Below the pieces are notes generated by a model. The model was not told where the DNA came from, searched no databases, and was given only the letters and a program-made list of their open reading frames with translations. Positions 17,601 through 25,929 of a stretch of DNA of 26,412 nt are shown here, in pieces. The first letter of the stretch is position 1. The number at the start of each line of letters is the position of its first letter. Source of the DNA: Flavobacteriales bacterium (lineage in GTDB: Bacteria; Bacteroidota; Bacteroidia; NS11-12g; UBA955); assembly GCA_947450405.1 (NCBI GenBank), contig CANFVI010000004.1:1-26412 (forward strand), written 5' to 3'. The position numbers were made by a program, and so were the translations under genes.

Positions 17601-20600
17601 TAATAGTTGCTTGTTAAGTCTGTTCCAAAACGGATGAACGCAGATGCTTCGCCATCTTCAATCGTATTTGGAACGGATTCTTCTGCATGAATGAATAATT
17701 GCATTCTCTTGTAATTGCGAATATCGAAATTTGCAGTTTTAAATGCGGCACGTCCGTCGCCTGGTTTTAAGTCACAAACTTTCAACGACAACGATTGTTC
17801 GTTTTCCAAAACTGTTCCTAGGCTGGCCATATTTTGAACCCGAACTACACCTGGTGGCGTTACATAAGCAATGGGTGAGCGTTTTCCATTCTCTTCCAAA
17901 TTTACTGTGCTCACTATGAATTTAGTTCCATCATTTGGGTCTGTAGGAACAACAATACCTGGTGTTTTTAATGCATTTGTATAACGTCGCCAATCTGCTC
18001 TTACAAGATTGATATATCCCATTCTTAAAACAGCAGAATCATTAAATCCTGTCATGATCATTCTCATGAAACGGATACTTTTGAAATCGGAAATGTTACC
18101 TACCGCTTTTTCAAACTGACGAATTGGAATTTTAAATTGGTACCAACGTATATTTTTATCTTGGCCATTTCTTAATTTAACATTATTGTTAACAATATCG
18201 GCAACATAATTTTTCCCAATTTGTAATTCGGTGGAGCTAATTTTGATTTTATATTGATAATAGTCTTCACTTTGATTCATTGTGAAATCTCTATTTACGT
18301 CCTCAAAATCTGGGGTAGGAGATGATGATTTTGGCATTCCAGAATATTGATTGGTGTATTTATCTGGATTTGAATTTCCCTCCATCCCTTGAAATCTAGC
18401 ATAACGTTGTATAATATCTGCATCAGCAACAGTATATTTATCTTCCAAATAATGTACAAAATTGTCATTAGACGGGTCGTTCATAGCAGATAGGTATAAT
18501 TTGGATGTTGGTCCAAAATTTGATTTCAATTTTTGTAAATATCCCGTATCATAGAATATTTGTTCATTGGCGTCACTCAAGCCATCAATACCTACGTCTT
18601 GTGTTTTTAATGTAGCAGGATTATTATCAAATGCAAAATTGATTTGAGGACTTGTAGGTATAATACCAAAGGCAGATGTATCTGTAGAATTGATGTCGTT
18701 TGCCGATGTTGGTAAACCATTTTCAAAAGATTTTCTGCGATCTGGTAAAATATCTTCGCTCACGTTACCAAAATGCAACAATAGTTCACCACTCAAACTA
18801 GGATTGTTAATCAATGGATCCATCATCCATACCTCAACATAATCGATATTGGCAGCCTCAAAATCATTTTGATCCACACGTCTCATGATTCCAGCCCAGC
18901 TGTTTTTAGGATTCAATAATTTACCGTCTGCGTCAATTTGAGTAGGGTCTGTGTTGAAATTATATAAACCACGAACATTTGGATTAAATGCCAAATCTAG
19001 AGTTGGTAAAATTGTAGGGGTACCTTGAGGGAAGTTTCTTTGAGGGAAAACTTCTCGCTGATCAATTTGACGCATGTATGGATTACTCAAGATTTCATCC
19101 ACCTTGTTTTGTATGTTGCTTGGCATGTCAGCATCTCTATAAAACAATTGGTCAATGGTGTAGAAGCTTAATTTAGCATGGTTATTTAACCAATTGCGTT
19201 TATCTCCTAATTGTGTATTAGGGAAAAGGTCAGGTTGTTTTTGAGGGATACTAGCTACTACCCAGTTATTAACTACTTTAAAGTCATTTGGAAGTTCTGC
19301 ATTTTCAAAGTCTTCCAAGTTTGAAACCCCTGTTTGGTTTCCTTGCGATGCAAATGCATGCGGGAAAACTTGGGCGTATTCGGCATATGCAGTAATATTT
19401 GAAATCTCTTTGGTTTCAATAAATGGCAATTTATCTACCAATTTTGTAATAAACCTTGATTTTGAATTATATGCAAAATCGGCTCCAATAATCGTGTTAT
19501 ATAATGGCTCTTCATTGAAGTTGGTTTTGGTTGTAAGTGGTCTCTCATACATATGTAGAATTGTACCACCCAATAACATGTTTTTTGAAAACTTATGTTC
19601 AACCCTTGCTCCAAGTAGTGTTTTTTGTTGAATATTGAAGAAACTTTGCCCATCGGCACTGGCTCTGATTTCAGCTCCCCCTTGCAATAAACCTTGGTTT
19701 ATAATTCTTACCCGACCCATTGCGTAATCAACTTCGTAATCCATCCCTTCTTGTAATGGACGGCCGTTGGCTGTTACTCTCACCGATCCTCGTTGCAAAT
19801 TTGTTGTTCCTAGGAACATTTCCGCACCATTTGAGCTTTTATAACTTCCCTGAATAAAGAACTTATTGTGTTTGACATCTTGTGCCGCTAAAAATTTGGT
19901 TGAATCATATATGGCGTCATAACAATAAAAGTCGGCCAAATCTGTTCGGGATTCGAATTTTTCCCTCAAATAATCTCCAAAAGGTTCTGTTTCAGGGAAT
20001 ATAATTCTTGCAAATTGTGATTGAACAGTTATCCCTTCTATGGCATCAAAAACCCCATCGGGTTTTGCTTCTTGTTGGCGGTTAAGTTTGTCTAAACCCA
20101 ATACACGAATTAAAGGAACTGCGTTCTTTAAAGCAGGTAAATTTGCCATACCAACAGGAATGTATCCGTAGTCTGCACCACTCGTATCGTCAGCATATAT
20201 TACATTTAACTTAAAATCTTCAAGTGTTAATGTGTAGGTGTTTAAGCTGTAAATATTCTTCATCATCAAACGCCACATGGGTAAACGTGTTCTGATGGTG
20301 TTGCCTTTTAGCATTTTTAAATAGAGCAATTTTTGGTCTCCAGGCGGAATGTCCCTCGAGAATTCACCTACTTGATAGGTTTTGCCGTTATAAGTATATT
20401 CAAATGCGACAGCCAAAATTTCATCATTGTTCAACGGTTGATTTAATGAAATAAACCCAAGTTGTGTATTTACAGTGAATTCATTGGTTTGAAGCTGGCG
20501 TGCGTAGTTTAGCAAATCAAAATCAACAGTTTGCTCAAAATAAGGAAATGTTTTATATACCCTATCAATGGCTGAGCCGAGTTTTCTGGCGTCAACATCA

Positions 20601-21793
20601 TTTTCAATAGAACTGTAAATTTTATTCGCATCATTGCTCGCCGCAGGATCCAGTACCCCATTCAATTGTTTTCTGTATGGATTTGATTCACCTAAATCTT
20701 GAAATGCCAATATATCTCGCGGAGTTTCAACATTTGCATTTTTGTTGGTTACCCAGGCTTCTACCCTGTTAATTACCACACCGCTTGCAACAATAGGTAA
20801 GTTTTCTAATGATTTATTGTAATTGTCTTTAAAAAATTGTGCTAAGAAATAGTGCTTGTTTTGGTCATAATTGTCGGCAGTGATCTTGAACTCGTTCATT
20901 TGAGCTCCGCCTTTTAAAACGGTTTCAGTACTTTGACCCTTGTTCTGTGAAAAAACTGTTTTAATTGTTGTTTTACCAAATTGCATGCTGTTGGCAAAGC
21001 CAAACAGCGAAGGTACAGGCTTAATAAGTTGTGTAGGTAAATTCAAACTTACATTTCCTACTTGAACATCCTTTAAAATACCGTCTGGTTTTCCTTTCCA
21101 ACCTAAGTTGGTTTGATTGTCAAAATCAAACTGAGCCTCCGTATCGTAATTGATTCCTAATTTTACGAATTCACCAATACTTCCTCTTGCAGATATTTGT
21201 AACTGTTGATCAAATACAGGAACAAAGTACAATTGTTGGCGTTTGCTAAAATTAGGATTTCTAATTTCATTTATGGTTCCACCAAGTTTCACCATTGCCG
21301 ATCCGCTCAATTGGAAATCAACTCCACCGGCACCAAATATTTTAGAAATTGCGGGGTTACTTAATTCTGCATTGATGTAATTAGATAATCCACCTTTTGT
21401 TGCCGCTTGAGAATAATCTGTATTCTGAGTTTTCTTACGGTAGTATTCGCTGTTTTTCTCTTTAGAAAGAACTTGGAAATATTCGGTTACACTTAAGGAC
21501 TCACCGGTTGGATAGGAGAGAGAACCTAACTGTTTGAAAGATTCGTATCTATTGGTTTTTGAATTGTATTTCCATTCAACTTTTAATGGATCATCTAAAT
21601 CAACATTTGATGTGTTTTGTTTGTTCTTATCAGGATTGCTCGGTTTTGAAATTTTATATTTTACTCCGGCAGAATCATTTTGCCCACACAAAGAGCCGGT
21701 TGCAAAAAATGCAACAAATACTACTGCAATTTTTTGCAAAAATCGCAATAACTCAAAATTGAAAAATCCTTTAAATCGAAACTGATCGGTCAT
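14636..21793 (-). CDS. sprA: SprA/Sov, giant outer-membrane translocon of the type IX secretion system
   Basis: A 2385-residue protein that forms the very large outer-membrane beta-barrel through which T9SS cargo leaves the cell; it is needed for gliding and secretion in flavobacteria. The length matches SprA (about 2,400). The start at 21793 gives an N-terminal basic stretch, a hydrophobic core (about 21-36) and a cleavage site near CGQ at 36-38. Long beta-rich stretches follow, including the SprA-type segments VDFQLSGSAMVKLGG and KLGINYDTEAQFDFDNQ near residues 155-225. The protein ends with an outer-membrane-type aromatic strand (FGLEFRYTFN). Residues of about 1880-1930 form a Lys/Asp/Glu-rich low-complexity insert between predicted barrel strands. 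The gene lies between ruvA (65-base gap) and porZ (6-base gap) in the same direction. No frameshift or stop interrupts it. Confidence 0.96.
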   Translation of the reverse strand: MTDQFRFKGFFNFELLRFLQKIAVVFVAFFATGSLCGQNDSAGVKYKISKPSNPDKNKQNTSNVDLDDPLKVEWKYNSKTNRYESFKQLGSLSYPTGESLSVTEYFQVLSKEKNSEYYRKKTQNTDYSQAATKGGLSNYINAELSNPAISKIFGAGGVDFQLSGSAMVKLGGTINEIRNPNFSKRQQLYFVPVFDQQLQISARGSIGEFVKLGINYDTEAQFDFDNQTNLGWKGKPDGILKDVQVGNVSLNLPTQLIKPVPSLFGFANSMQFGKTTIKTVFSQNKGQSTETVLKGGAQMNEFKITADNYDQNKHYFLAQFFKDNYNKSLENLPIVASGVVINRVEAWVTNKNANVETPRDILAFQDLGESNPYRKQLNGVLDPAASNDANKIYSSIENDVDARKLGSAIDRVYKTFPYFEQTVDFDLLNYARQLQTNEFTVNTQLGFISLNQPLNNDEILAVAFEYTYNGKTYQVGEFSRDIPPGDQKLLYLKMLKGNTIRTRLPMWRLMMKNIYSLNTYTLTLEDFKLNVIYADDTSGADYGYIPVGMANLPALKNAVPLIRVLGLDKLNRQQEAKPDGVFDAIEGITVQSQFARIIFPETEPFGDYLREKFESRTDLADFYCYDAIYDSTKFLAAQDVKHNKFFIQGSYKSSNGAEMFLGTTNLQRGSVRVTANGRPLQEGMDYEVDYAMGRVRIINQGLLQGGAEIRASADGQSFFNIQQKTLLGARVEHKFSKNMLLGGTILHMYERPLTTKTNFNEEPLYNTIIGADFAYNSKSRFITKLVDKLPFIETKEISNITAYAEYAQVFPHAFASQGNQTGVSNLEDFENAELPNDFKVVNNWVVASIPQKQPDLFPNTQLGDKRNWLNNHAKLSFYTIDQLFYRDADMPSNIQNKVDEILSNPYMRQIDQREVFPQRNFPQGTPTILPTLDLAFNPNVRGLYNFNTDPTQIDADGKLLNPKNSWAGIMRRVDQNDFEAANIDYVEVWMMDPLINNPSLSGELLLHFGNVSEDILPDRRKSFENGLPTSANDINSTDTSAFGIIPTSPQINFAFDNNPATLKTQDVGIDGLSDANEQIFYDTGYLQKLKSNFGPTSKLYLSAMNDPSNDNFVHYLEDKYTVADADIIQRYARFQGMEGNSNPDKYTNQYSGMPKSSSPTPDFEDVNRDFTMNQSEDYYQYKIKISSTELQIGKNYVADIVNNNVKLRNGQDKNIRWYQFKIPIRQFEKAVGNISDFKSIRFMRMIMTGFNDSAVLRMGYINLVRADWRRYTNALKTPGIVVPTDPNDGTKFIVSTVNLEENGKRSPIAYVTPPGVVRVQNMASLGTVLENEQSLSLKVCDLKPGDGRAAFKTANFDIRNYKRMQLFIHAEESVPNTIEDGEASAFIRFGTDLTSNYYEYEIPLKMTRGYVNSNSPNSDKLVWPDENFIDLEFQKLFDLKIQRQNANWPMTAPYISAIDKGKISVMGLPDLSNLKVMMIGVKNKGNAPQCFEIWANELRVKDISNGGGWAALANIQTQLADFGTLNMAGSIRTIGFGDVDKKLNDRSLTNNYNYDIASNLELGKFFPAKSGVTIPMYIGWSESFVRPKFNPLNPDMELETMLTHIANATVRDQVRKAAEEYNSLYSFNISNFKVASNQSKKAMPWGISNFNASYSYTNTYRRNQQIEEQFYKTTQVSLGYNYNLTAKFIRPFAKIFRSNTLALIRDFNFNLIPSTFNTQLQLNRLYSESQSRNNNNFIQVNPRLYDKNFTLTRNYNASLPLTNSITISYMANVQARIQEPFGAINTKEKQDSIYNEFKGFGRISRFTQTLNGTYTLPFSKIGFLKWISSSASYIGSYEWNQAPPAFTTLGNRIQNSQDINITSQFNFTQLYSMIPWLKDYNKPKIKSKGKGNNDKTKEKPKVTPDDDGAPKFESAIEKGKDNKPKVNPVIMAVGNFITMFKNANLNIQRKQTTELPGFAFRPDYFGQNFTHLQPGLGFVLGMQDESIRNKLANNGGLMKDTRQANFYRQNFTQSISGSVTVEPIKDLRVRLDFIRNETKGTQSVFKYDGTNWMDQGLTSNGTYNISGWFFNTHFVDDINQNENHPNPIFDEFLSNRYTVANRLQLNNPVIGITQIDPKTGFPIGYSKNSQEVLIGAFYATYSKLDVGRTSLSNLSAFPSIPMPNWNITYNGLTKIKALSKIFTNINFKHAYNGKYSVGDYTQNLKYDRNETPIIGKDLTPQYQIASVTISEGYMPLIGVNITTKNNWTIGFDYKRSRILKLFAASFNLTEMRQNEFQMTAGYRVTGLTLPFKRRGRKIFLPNDFRFDLAVSISDNVTIIRKIDVNVNRYTAGMTNIRITPSITYQINQKVNFALRYNRVIMDPKIATQFYTSLTDFGLEFRYTFN

Positions 21794-21858
21794 TCTTAGT
21801 CTTTTTTCTTGAGTAGTCTTTGTTTAATAGGCAGTGTGATTAAATTTAATTTTGCAAT
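21794..21858 (-). other. Spacer between ruvA and sprA
   Basis: This is the longest gap inside the gldA-to-porZ run and the only place in it where an internal promoter would fit. It holds a 12-bp perfect palindrome ATTAAATTTAAT at 21839-21850. Read on the minus strand, its TAAATTTA differs from TAnnTTTG at one position. No terminator hairpin is present, so readthrough from ruvA is expected. Confidence 0.35.
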
Positions 21859-22464
21859 TTACAATATTTTGAGTGAATTTTTAATTAATTCTTCAACTGT
21901 GGCCATGGCTCCAAGCTCTTTGCTTACCTTAATAAGTGCTTTTTCAGCACTAGCTTTTTGATAGCCCAGAATGGTTAATGCAGTTAATGCCTCTGAAATT
22001 GCATCTAACTTGCTCGGATCCAACAATGTACCTAAACCTGATTTCTTCCCACCTGTTAATTTATCTCTTAATTCTAAAATAATACGCTGTGCTGTTTTTT
22101 CGCCAATTCCTTTGATGCTTTTTAACAAACCTACATTGCCATTTAAAATGGTTGATGTGATTGTTTCTGAATCTAAACTAGAAAGCATGATAAGCGCAGT
22201 GTTGTTTCCAACGCCGCTTACAGAAGTTAATAATCGAAACATTTGACGTTCATCGGGATGTGAAAATCCGTATAACACAATACCAGTAGGATTTTGATTT
22301 TCAACCCTGAAAGTTTGTTCCATAAATAAACGCACTTGTTTTCCTCCTTTAATGGTTTCAAAAGTGTGTAAACTTATGCTAGCAAGGTATCCAATTCCTT
22401 GATTATTAATAACTACGTGGGTAGGGGAAATTTGTTCAACTGTCCCTTCAATAAATTCGTACAT
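21859..22464 (-). CDS. ruvA: Holliday junction branch migration protein RuvA
   Basis: DNA-binding subunit of the RuvAB branch-migration motor, which binds four-way junctions as a tetramer and recruits RuvB. The 201 residues have the normal layout: an N-terminal OB-fold (1-65, MYEFIEGTVEQ start), two helix-hairpin-helix motifs (SVSGVGNNTALIML at 81-94 and IKGIGEKTAQRIILEL at 117-132), and a RuvB-binding C-terminal domain (ALTALTILGYQKASAEKAL, about 155-200). The acidic pin residues between the strands were not resolved. It sits 9 bases after gldG and 65 before sprA, so it is probably transcribed with the secretion genes although it works in recombination repair. As I recall, ruvA next to sprA is a recurring order in Bacteroidota, so this is gene-order conservation rather than a functional link. 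No ruvB or ruvC is in the window. Confidence 0.96.
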   Translation of the reverse strand: MYEFIEGTVEQISPTHVVINNQGIGYLASISLHTFETIKGGKQVRLFMEQTFRVENQNPTGIVLYGFSHPDERQMFRLLTSVSGVGNNTALIMLSSLDSETITSTILNGNVGLLKSIKGIGEKTAQRIILELRDKLTGGKKSGLGTLLDPSKLDAISEALTALTILGYQKASAEKALIKVSKELGAMATVEELIKNSLKIL

Positions 22465-22473
22465 AAAAACGGC

Positions 22474-24234
22474 TTAGATATAACGCTTGCGACGTATAAA
22501 ATAGTTTGCAATACCCAAAATAAATATACTTAAAATAGGCAAAATCATAGAAAACCATTGCCAACTGCTTTTTTCAGACTTCGATTTTTCGGGATCCAAC
22601 AATCTTAAGGTTCTTTCTTTTGCGCGAATTTCAATTAGTCCATTGTTATCTATCAAATAATCAATACAATTTAAAAGGAACTTTTTATTGGCAAAAGTAA
22701 ATTGTGAAATTTTGTCGTAACCCGTTGGGAAAAACTTACCACTGCTGCTTACCGGATTACGGGCAATGTCGCCATCGGCAATGATAATCATTTTGCTTTT
22801 ACCCTCAGCAACGAATGGGATTTCCGTATATTTCTTTTGGTATACAAATGGCGACTTAAATTGGCCTTCTAAAAGTAAACCCGAAGTTTTAACACCTTGG
22901 TTTAATGTAGACCTGTATTGAGCATCCCTCGATTGCATGTACACATTTTCTAAATTGATAGAAGCAGGAGTATTAATGACTTTACTATATTGAGTACTAC
23001 TTAGTAATGGAATTGCCGTAACATCTGTTCTAATTTTTGGCTGCAAAGTTCCTGGGAATTGGCACCAAACTGTACCCATGTTTTTGCAAATGATATGTGG
23101 CATGTCCGTTGATCCAAACAACGGGAAATACGGAAAATCAACCAACTCCATTCTTTTTCCTGCGGGGATAGGAATTTGATTGCATTTTAAATCTGCCAAA
23201 AGGGTGTTTTCAAGTCCCACACCATACGTAAAAAGTGAAGCGGTAATATTCTCTAGCCCATAATCATAGGCCAATACCTCTTTGTAATTTCTAAAACTAT
23301 CAATTTCAATATTTACTGGATCTACCAACCATAAAGCTTTTCCACCTTTCATGATAAACTGATCAATTAAATACAACTCAGTAGGAGAGTAATCTTTAAT
23401 TGGTTTGATAATCATGATCATGTCGTTTAGGTTTAAACGACGTTGTAAACTATTGACTAAAATTGTACCTGCATTTTTTGGGTCTTTTTCAAGACTTTTT
23501 ATAAAAGGGCGAGCCGATTCAGGATCGTTGGTATTTAAATTGATTGCCGAAACTTGATAGTATTTGCTCAATTCTGCTGCAAAACTTTCAACTCGACCAT
23601 CAAGCATTTCTCCACTGCCGTCTATTACGGCAATATTCTTCATTTTTTCGGTTACAACTTGGCGTAAGCCATTTGCAATTTCGTATTCAATATTGTCAAT
23701 GGCGCGCTGAATGTTCTCCTCAGGCGATTTTGCAACATCGTAATCGAAGAAATTAATGGCAACTGTTTTTTTATCGCTCATTAACTCAGCACCAGGAAGT
23801 AAATATTTCATTTTTGTTTCATCGGGATTTTCACTGTCCATGTCGCGAACAGGTTCAATTCCTTTTTGAACAAAATCGTCTAATAACGCATCAAGTTCTT
23901 CTTTTTTTACTCCTTTGAATGGATCAACAATTTCGATTTCTATTTTTTTGCCGCTGATTTCTCTGAACTCATAAGCAATGTCGCGAATTTCAAGTTTTAA
24001 TTGCTTGAATTTGGCCGACATATCACCATCTAAGTATAGTTTGAAGTATATTTTGTCTTTAACCGTTTTGGCAAGAGTTTTACTTGTTTCGCTGAGGGTA
24101 TATCTTTTTTCTAGAGTTAAATCAATGCGTTTATAGTAAAGGGAACTCAAAATATTGCCCAAAACAATCAGTAAGAACAATACAGAAAAATTGATATAAG
24201 ATTGTAGTTTTTTATTTGTTTTGTTCATCACCAT
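22474..24234 (-). CDS. gldG: GldG, gliding motility-associated ABC transporter auxiliary membrane protein
   Basis: Membrane protein of the GldAFG ABC transporter that in Flavobacterium is tied to gliding. The 586 residues begin with a short basic head, one transmembrane helix (about 13-32), then a large periplasmic part of the ABC-type uncharacterised transport family: KIYFKLYLDGD and DIAYEFREISG near 45-95, NIAVIDGSGEM near 200, and KALWLVDPVNIE near 300. A C-terminal helix (about 558-578) is followed by RRKRYI. The start overlaps the gldF stop: the sequence ATGGTGATGA contains two ATG codons, at 24234 and 24228, and either gives translational coupling (overlap of 7 bases, or only of the stop triplet). 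I list the longer form. ruvA follows after 9 bases. Confidence 0.92.
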   Translation of the reverse strand: MVMNKTNKKLQSYINFSVLFLLIVLGNILSSLYYKRIDLTLEKRYTLSETSKTLAKTVKDKIYFKLYLDGDMSAKFKQLKLEIRDIAYEFREISGKKIEIEIVDPFKGVKKEELDALLDDFVQKGIEPVRDMDSENPDETKMKYLLPGAELMSDKKTVAINFFDYDVAKSPEENIQRAIDNIEYEIANGLRQVVTEKMKNIAVIDGSGEMLDGRVESFAAELSKYYQVSAINLNTNDPESARPFIKSLEKDPKNAGTILVNSLQRRLNLNDMIMIIKPIKDYSPTELYLIDQFIMKGGKALWLVDPVNIEIDSFRNYKEVLAYDYGLENITASLFTYGVGLENTLLADLKCNQIPIPAGKRMELVDFPYFPLFGSTDMPHIICKNMGTVWCQFPGTLQPKIRTDVTAIPLLSSTQYSKVINTPASINLENVYMQSRDAQYRSTLNQGVKTSGLLLEGQFKSPFVYQKKYTEIPFVAEGKSKMIIIADGDIARNPVSSSGKFFPTGYDKISQFTFANKKFLLNCIDYLIDNNGLIEIRAKERTLRLLDPEKSKSEKSSWQWFSMILPILSIFILGIANYFIRRKRYI

Positions 24235-24956
24235 TTTCTGCTTTCAAATACAATTTTAGTTAAACCAAGAAATACCAAGATAAATCCCACAAAATAGATA
24301 ACGTCTCGGGTATCAACCAAGCCTCTACTTATAGAATCATAATGAAATTCTAATCCAAACCATTCCAAACTTTTTCCAATAAAATTCAACCAAGAAGCGT
24401 CCCCCAACATACTCAAAACTCCAAAAAAGAAGAAATTTAAAAGCATAGAAGTAATTAACGCTACAATTTGATTATCAGTAAGCGAGCTGCTAAACATCCC
24501 TATACTTGCATAGCAAGCAGCAAGTAAAATGAGACCAAAATAACTACCTATGGTTGCCCCAATATCTACATTGCCAACAGGAGTTGCCAATTGATAAACC
24601 GCATAGAAATAAAACAAAGTAGGCAATATGGCAATGGCGATTAAGGTAACTGAAGCGAAAAACTTCCCTGCAATGATTGCAGTGTCTGTTATTGGCTTGG
24701 TTGTTAAAATCTCTAATGTACCTAGTCGTTTTTCATCACTAATGCTTTTCATTGTAATGGCAGAAACCAAGAAAATTAAAATGTAAGGAGCAATTTCAAA
24801 CATCACTTGCAAACTGGCAATTCCCAAATCAAAAACGTTGTTGCCTTTGATCATCCATAGAAACAATCCTGTTAAAATCAAGAAAACTCCTATAACAATA
24901 TAAGCAATGAAAGATCCGAGGAAACTTCTAATCTCTTTTTTAAATATGACCCACAT
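24228..24956 (-). CDS. gldF: GldF, permease subunit of the gliding-associated ABC transporter
   Basis: Integral membrane component of the GldAFG transporter. The 242 residues match the known GldF size and contain about six hydrophobic helices (for example 15-35 GSFIAYIVIGVFLILTGLF, 55-75, 95-120, 135-160). The segment ISDEKRLGTLEILTTKPITD near 70-88 is typical of ABC-2-type permeases and precedes the coupling region. The start ATG lies inside the 3' end of gldA (17-base overlap), and its stop overlaps gldG, so the three subunits appear translationally coupled. The transported substrate is not known for this family; a role in exporting or organising motility or secretion components is only inferred from mutants in other species. 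Confidence 0.92.
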   Translation of the reverse strand: MWVIFKKEIRSFLGSFIAYIVIGVFLILTGLFLWMIKGNNVFDLGIASLQVMFEIAPYILIFLVSAITMKSISDEKRLGTLEILTTKPITDTAIIAGKFFASVTLIAIAILPTLFYFYAVYQLATPVGNVDIGATIGSYFGLILLAACYASIGMFSSSLTDNQIVALITSMLLNFFFFGVLSMLGDASWLNFIGKSLEWFGLEFHYDSISRGLVDTRDVIYFVGFILVFLGLTKIVFESRKW

Positions 24957-25857
24957 TTGTTGTTAAATTTCTGAAGATATCTTCAAGTGAATTTTTATCT
25001 GTACTTAACTCTAAAATTTCTATGTTGTTCGATAGTGCAAATTGCGAAATTTGTTGACGCAATTGTGCCTGATTCGATTGGATTTTCCATGAATTTCCAC
25101 CTTTGTTTTCGGCAGAGGTTACACCGTCAATTTGAAGAATTTTAGATTTGTCTATGGCTGAACTAAATTCAACCAATATTGAAATAAACGAGCTGAAATT
25201 CGTTTTCAGTAATCCAATATCATCATTTGCTATAATTTGACCGCCATTGATGATAATTACCTTGCTACACATTGCTTCAACTTCTTGCATAACATGTGTG
25301 CTTAGCATTACGGTTTTTTCTTTTCCAAGTTGAGTAATTACATTTCTCATATCAATTACTTGGTTCGGATCTAATCCACTGGTAGGTTCATCTAAGATGA
25401 GCACCTTTGGATTATGAATTAGCGCTTGTGCCAATCCCACTCTTTGTCTGTAACCTTTAGAAAGCATACCAATTTTCTTGTGTCTTTCGGGACCCAAGTT
25501 CGTAATGTCTATGGCCATTTCAACGCTTTTTTTGGCTGGTTTGATATTTGATAGTTCAGCCATAAAGGTTAAATATTCAGTCACATACATATCTAAGTAT
25601 AGGGGGTTGTGCTCGGGTAAATATCCTACAATTTTTCGTACTTCAATGCTATCTTCAACGAAGTCTATTCCACATACAGAACCTCCACCTTCAGAAGGAG
25701 GAATAAATCCTGTTATCATTTTCATGGTGGTTGATTTTCCGGCTCCATTTGGACCTAAAAAACCTACAACTTCACCTGTGCCAATTTCGAAGGAAATGTT
25801 ATTGACAGCAAGTTGCTTACCATAAATTTTAGTTAAATTATTTACAACAATACTCAC
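24940..25857 (-). CDS. gldA: GldA, ATP-binding subunit of the gliding-associated ABC transporter
   Basis: Cytoplasmic ATPase that powers the GldF/GldG transporter. The 305 residues include Walker A GPNGAGKST (35-43), the segment GYLPEHNPLYLDM (78-90) in place of a standard Q-loop and typical of GldA, the ABC signature LSKGYRQRVGL (132-142), Walker B LILDEPTSGLDP (153-164) and the H-loop STH (186-188). The C-terminal 90 residues are the DUF4162-like extension of this ATPase branch. The start codon is GTG at 25857; no ATG in this frame would include the first strand SIVVNNLTKIYG, so GTG is well supported. It is the first gene of the gldAFG-ruvA-sprA-porZ run and has its own promoter. Confidence 0.95.
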   Translation of the reverse strand: MSIVVNNLTKIYGKQLAVNNISFEIGTGEVVGFLGPNGAGKSTTMKMITGFIPPSEGGGSVCGIDFVEDSIEVRKIVGYLPEHNPLYLDMYVTEYLTFMAELSNIKPAKKSVEMAIDITNLGPERHKKIGMLSKGYRQRVGLAQALIHNPKVLILDEPTSGLDPNQVIDMRNVITQLGKEKTVMLSTHVMQEVEAMCSKVIIINGGQIIANDDIGLLKTNFSSFISILVEFSSAIDKSKILQIDGVTSAENKGGNSWKIQSNQAQLRQQISQFALSNNIEILELSTDKNSLEDIFRNLTTNVGHI

Positions 25858-25869
25858 GGTTATATTTTA

Positions 25870-25902
25870 CAAAAATACCTACTACAAATGAAATTCAACC
25901 AA
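25870..25902 (-). promoter_or_regulatory. Promoter of the gldA-gldF-gldG-ruvA-sprA-porZ run
   Basis: On the minus strand TATTTTTG (25870-25877) is a perfect TAnnTTTG -7 box that ends 12 bases before the gldA GTG. A -33 element is available as TTGG (25899-25902, 21-base spacer) or TTGA (25895-25898, 17-base spacer). It would start a transcript with a leader of only about 8 bases. This is the only good promoter upstream of the whole run. Confidence 0.5.
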
Positions 25903-25914
25903 TATATGTTGAAT
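25893..25914. repeat. 7-bp inverted repeat over the gldA -33 region
   Basis: ATTCAAC (25893-25899) and GTTGAAT (25908-25914) are perfect reverse complements around CAATATAT. The left arm covers the TTGA/TTGG candidate -33 elements of gldA. It also lies 16 bases after the stop of the M23 peptidase gene, but no T-run follows on the minus strand, so an operator-like role is at least as plausible as termination. Confidence 0.4.
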
Positions 25915-25929
25915 AAAGTTCACGAAGCG

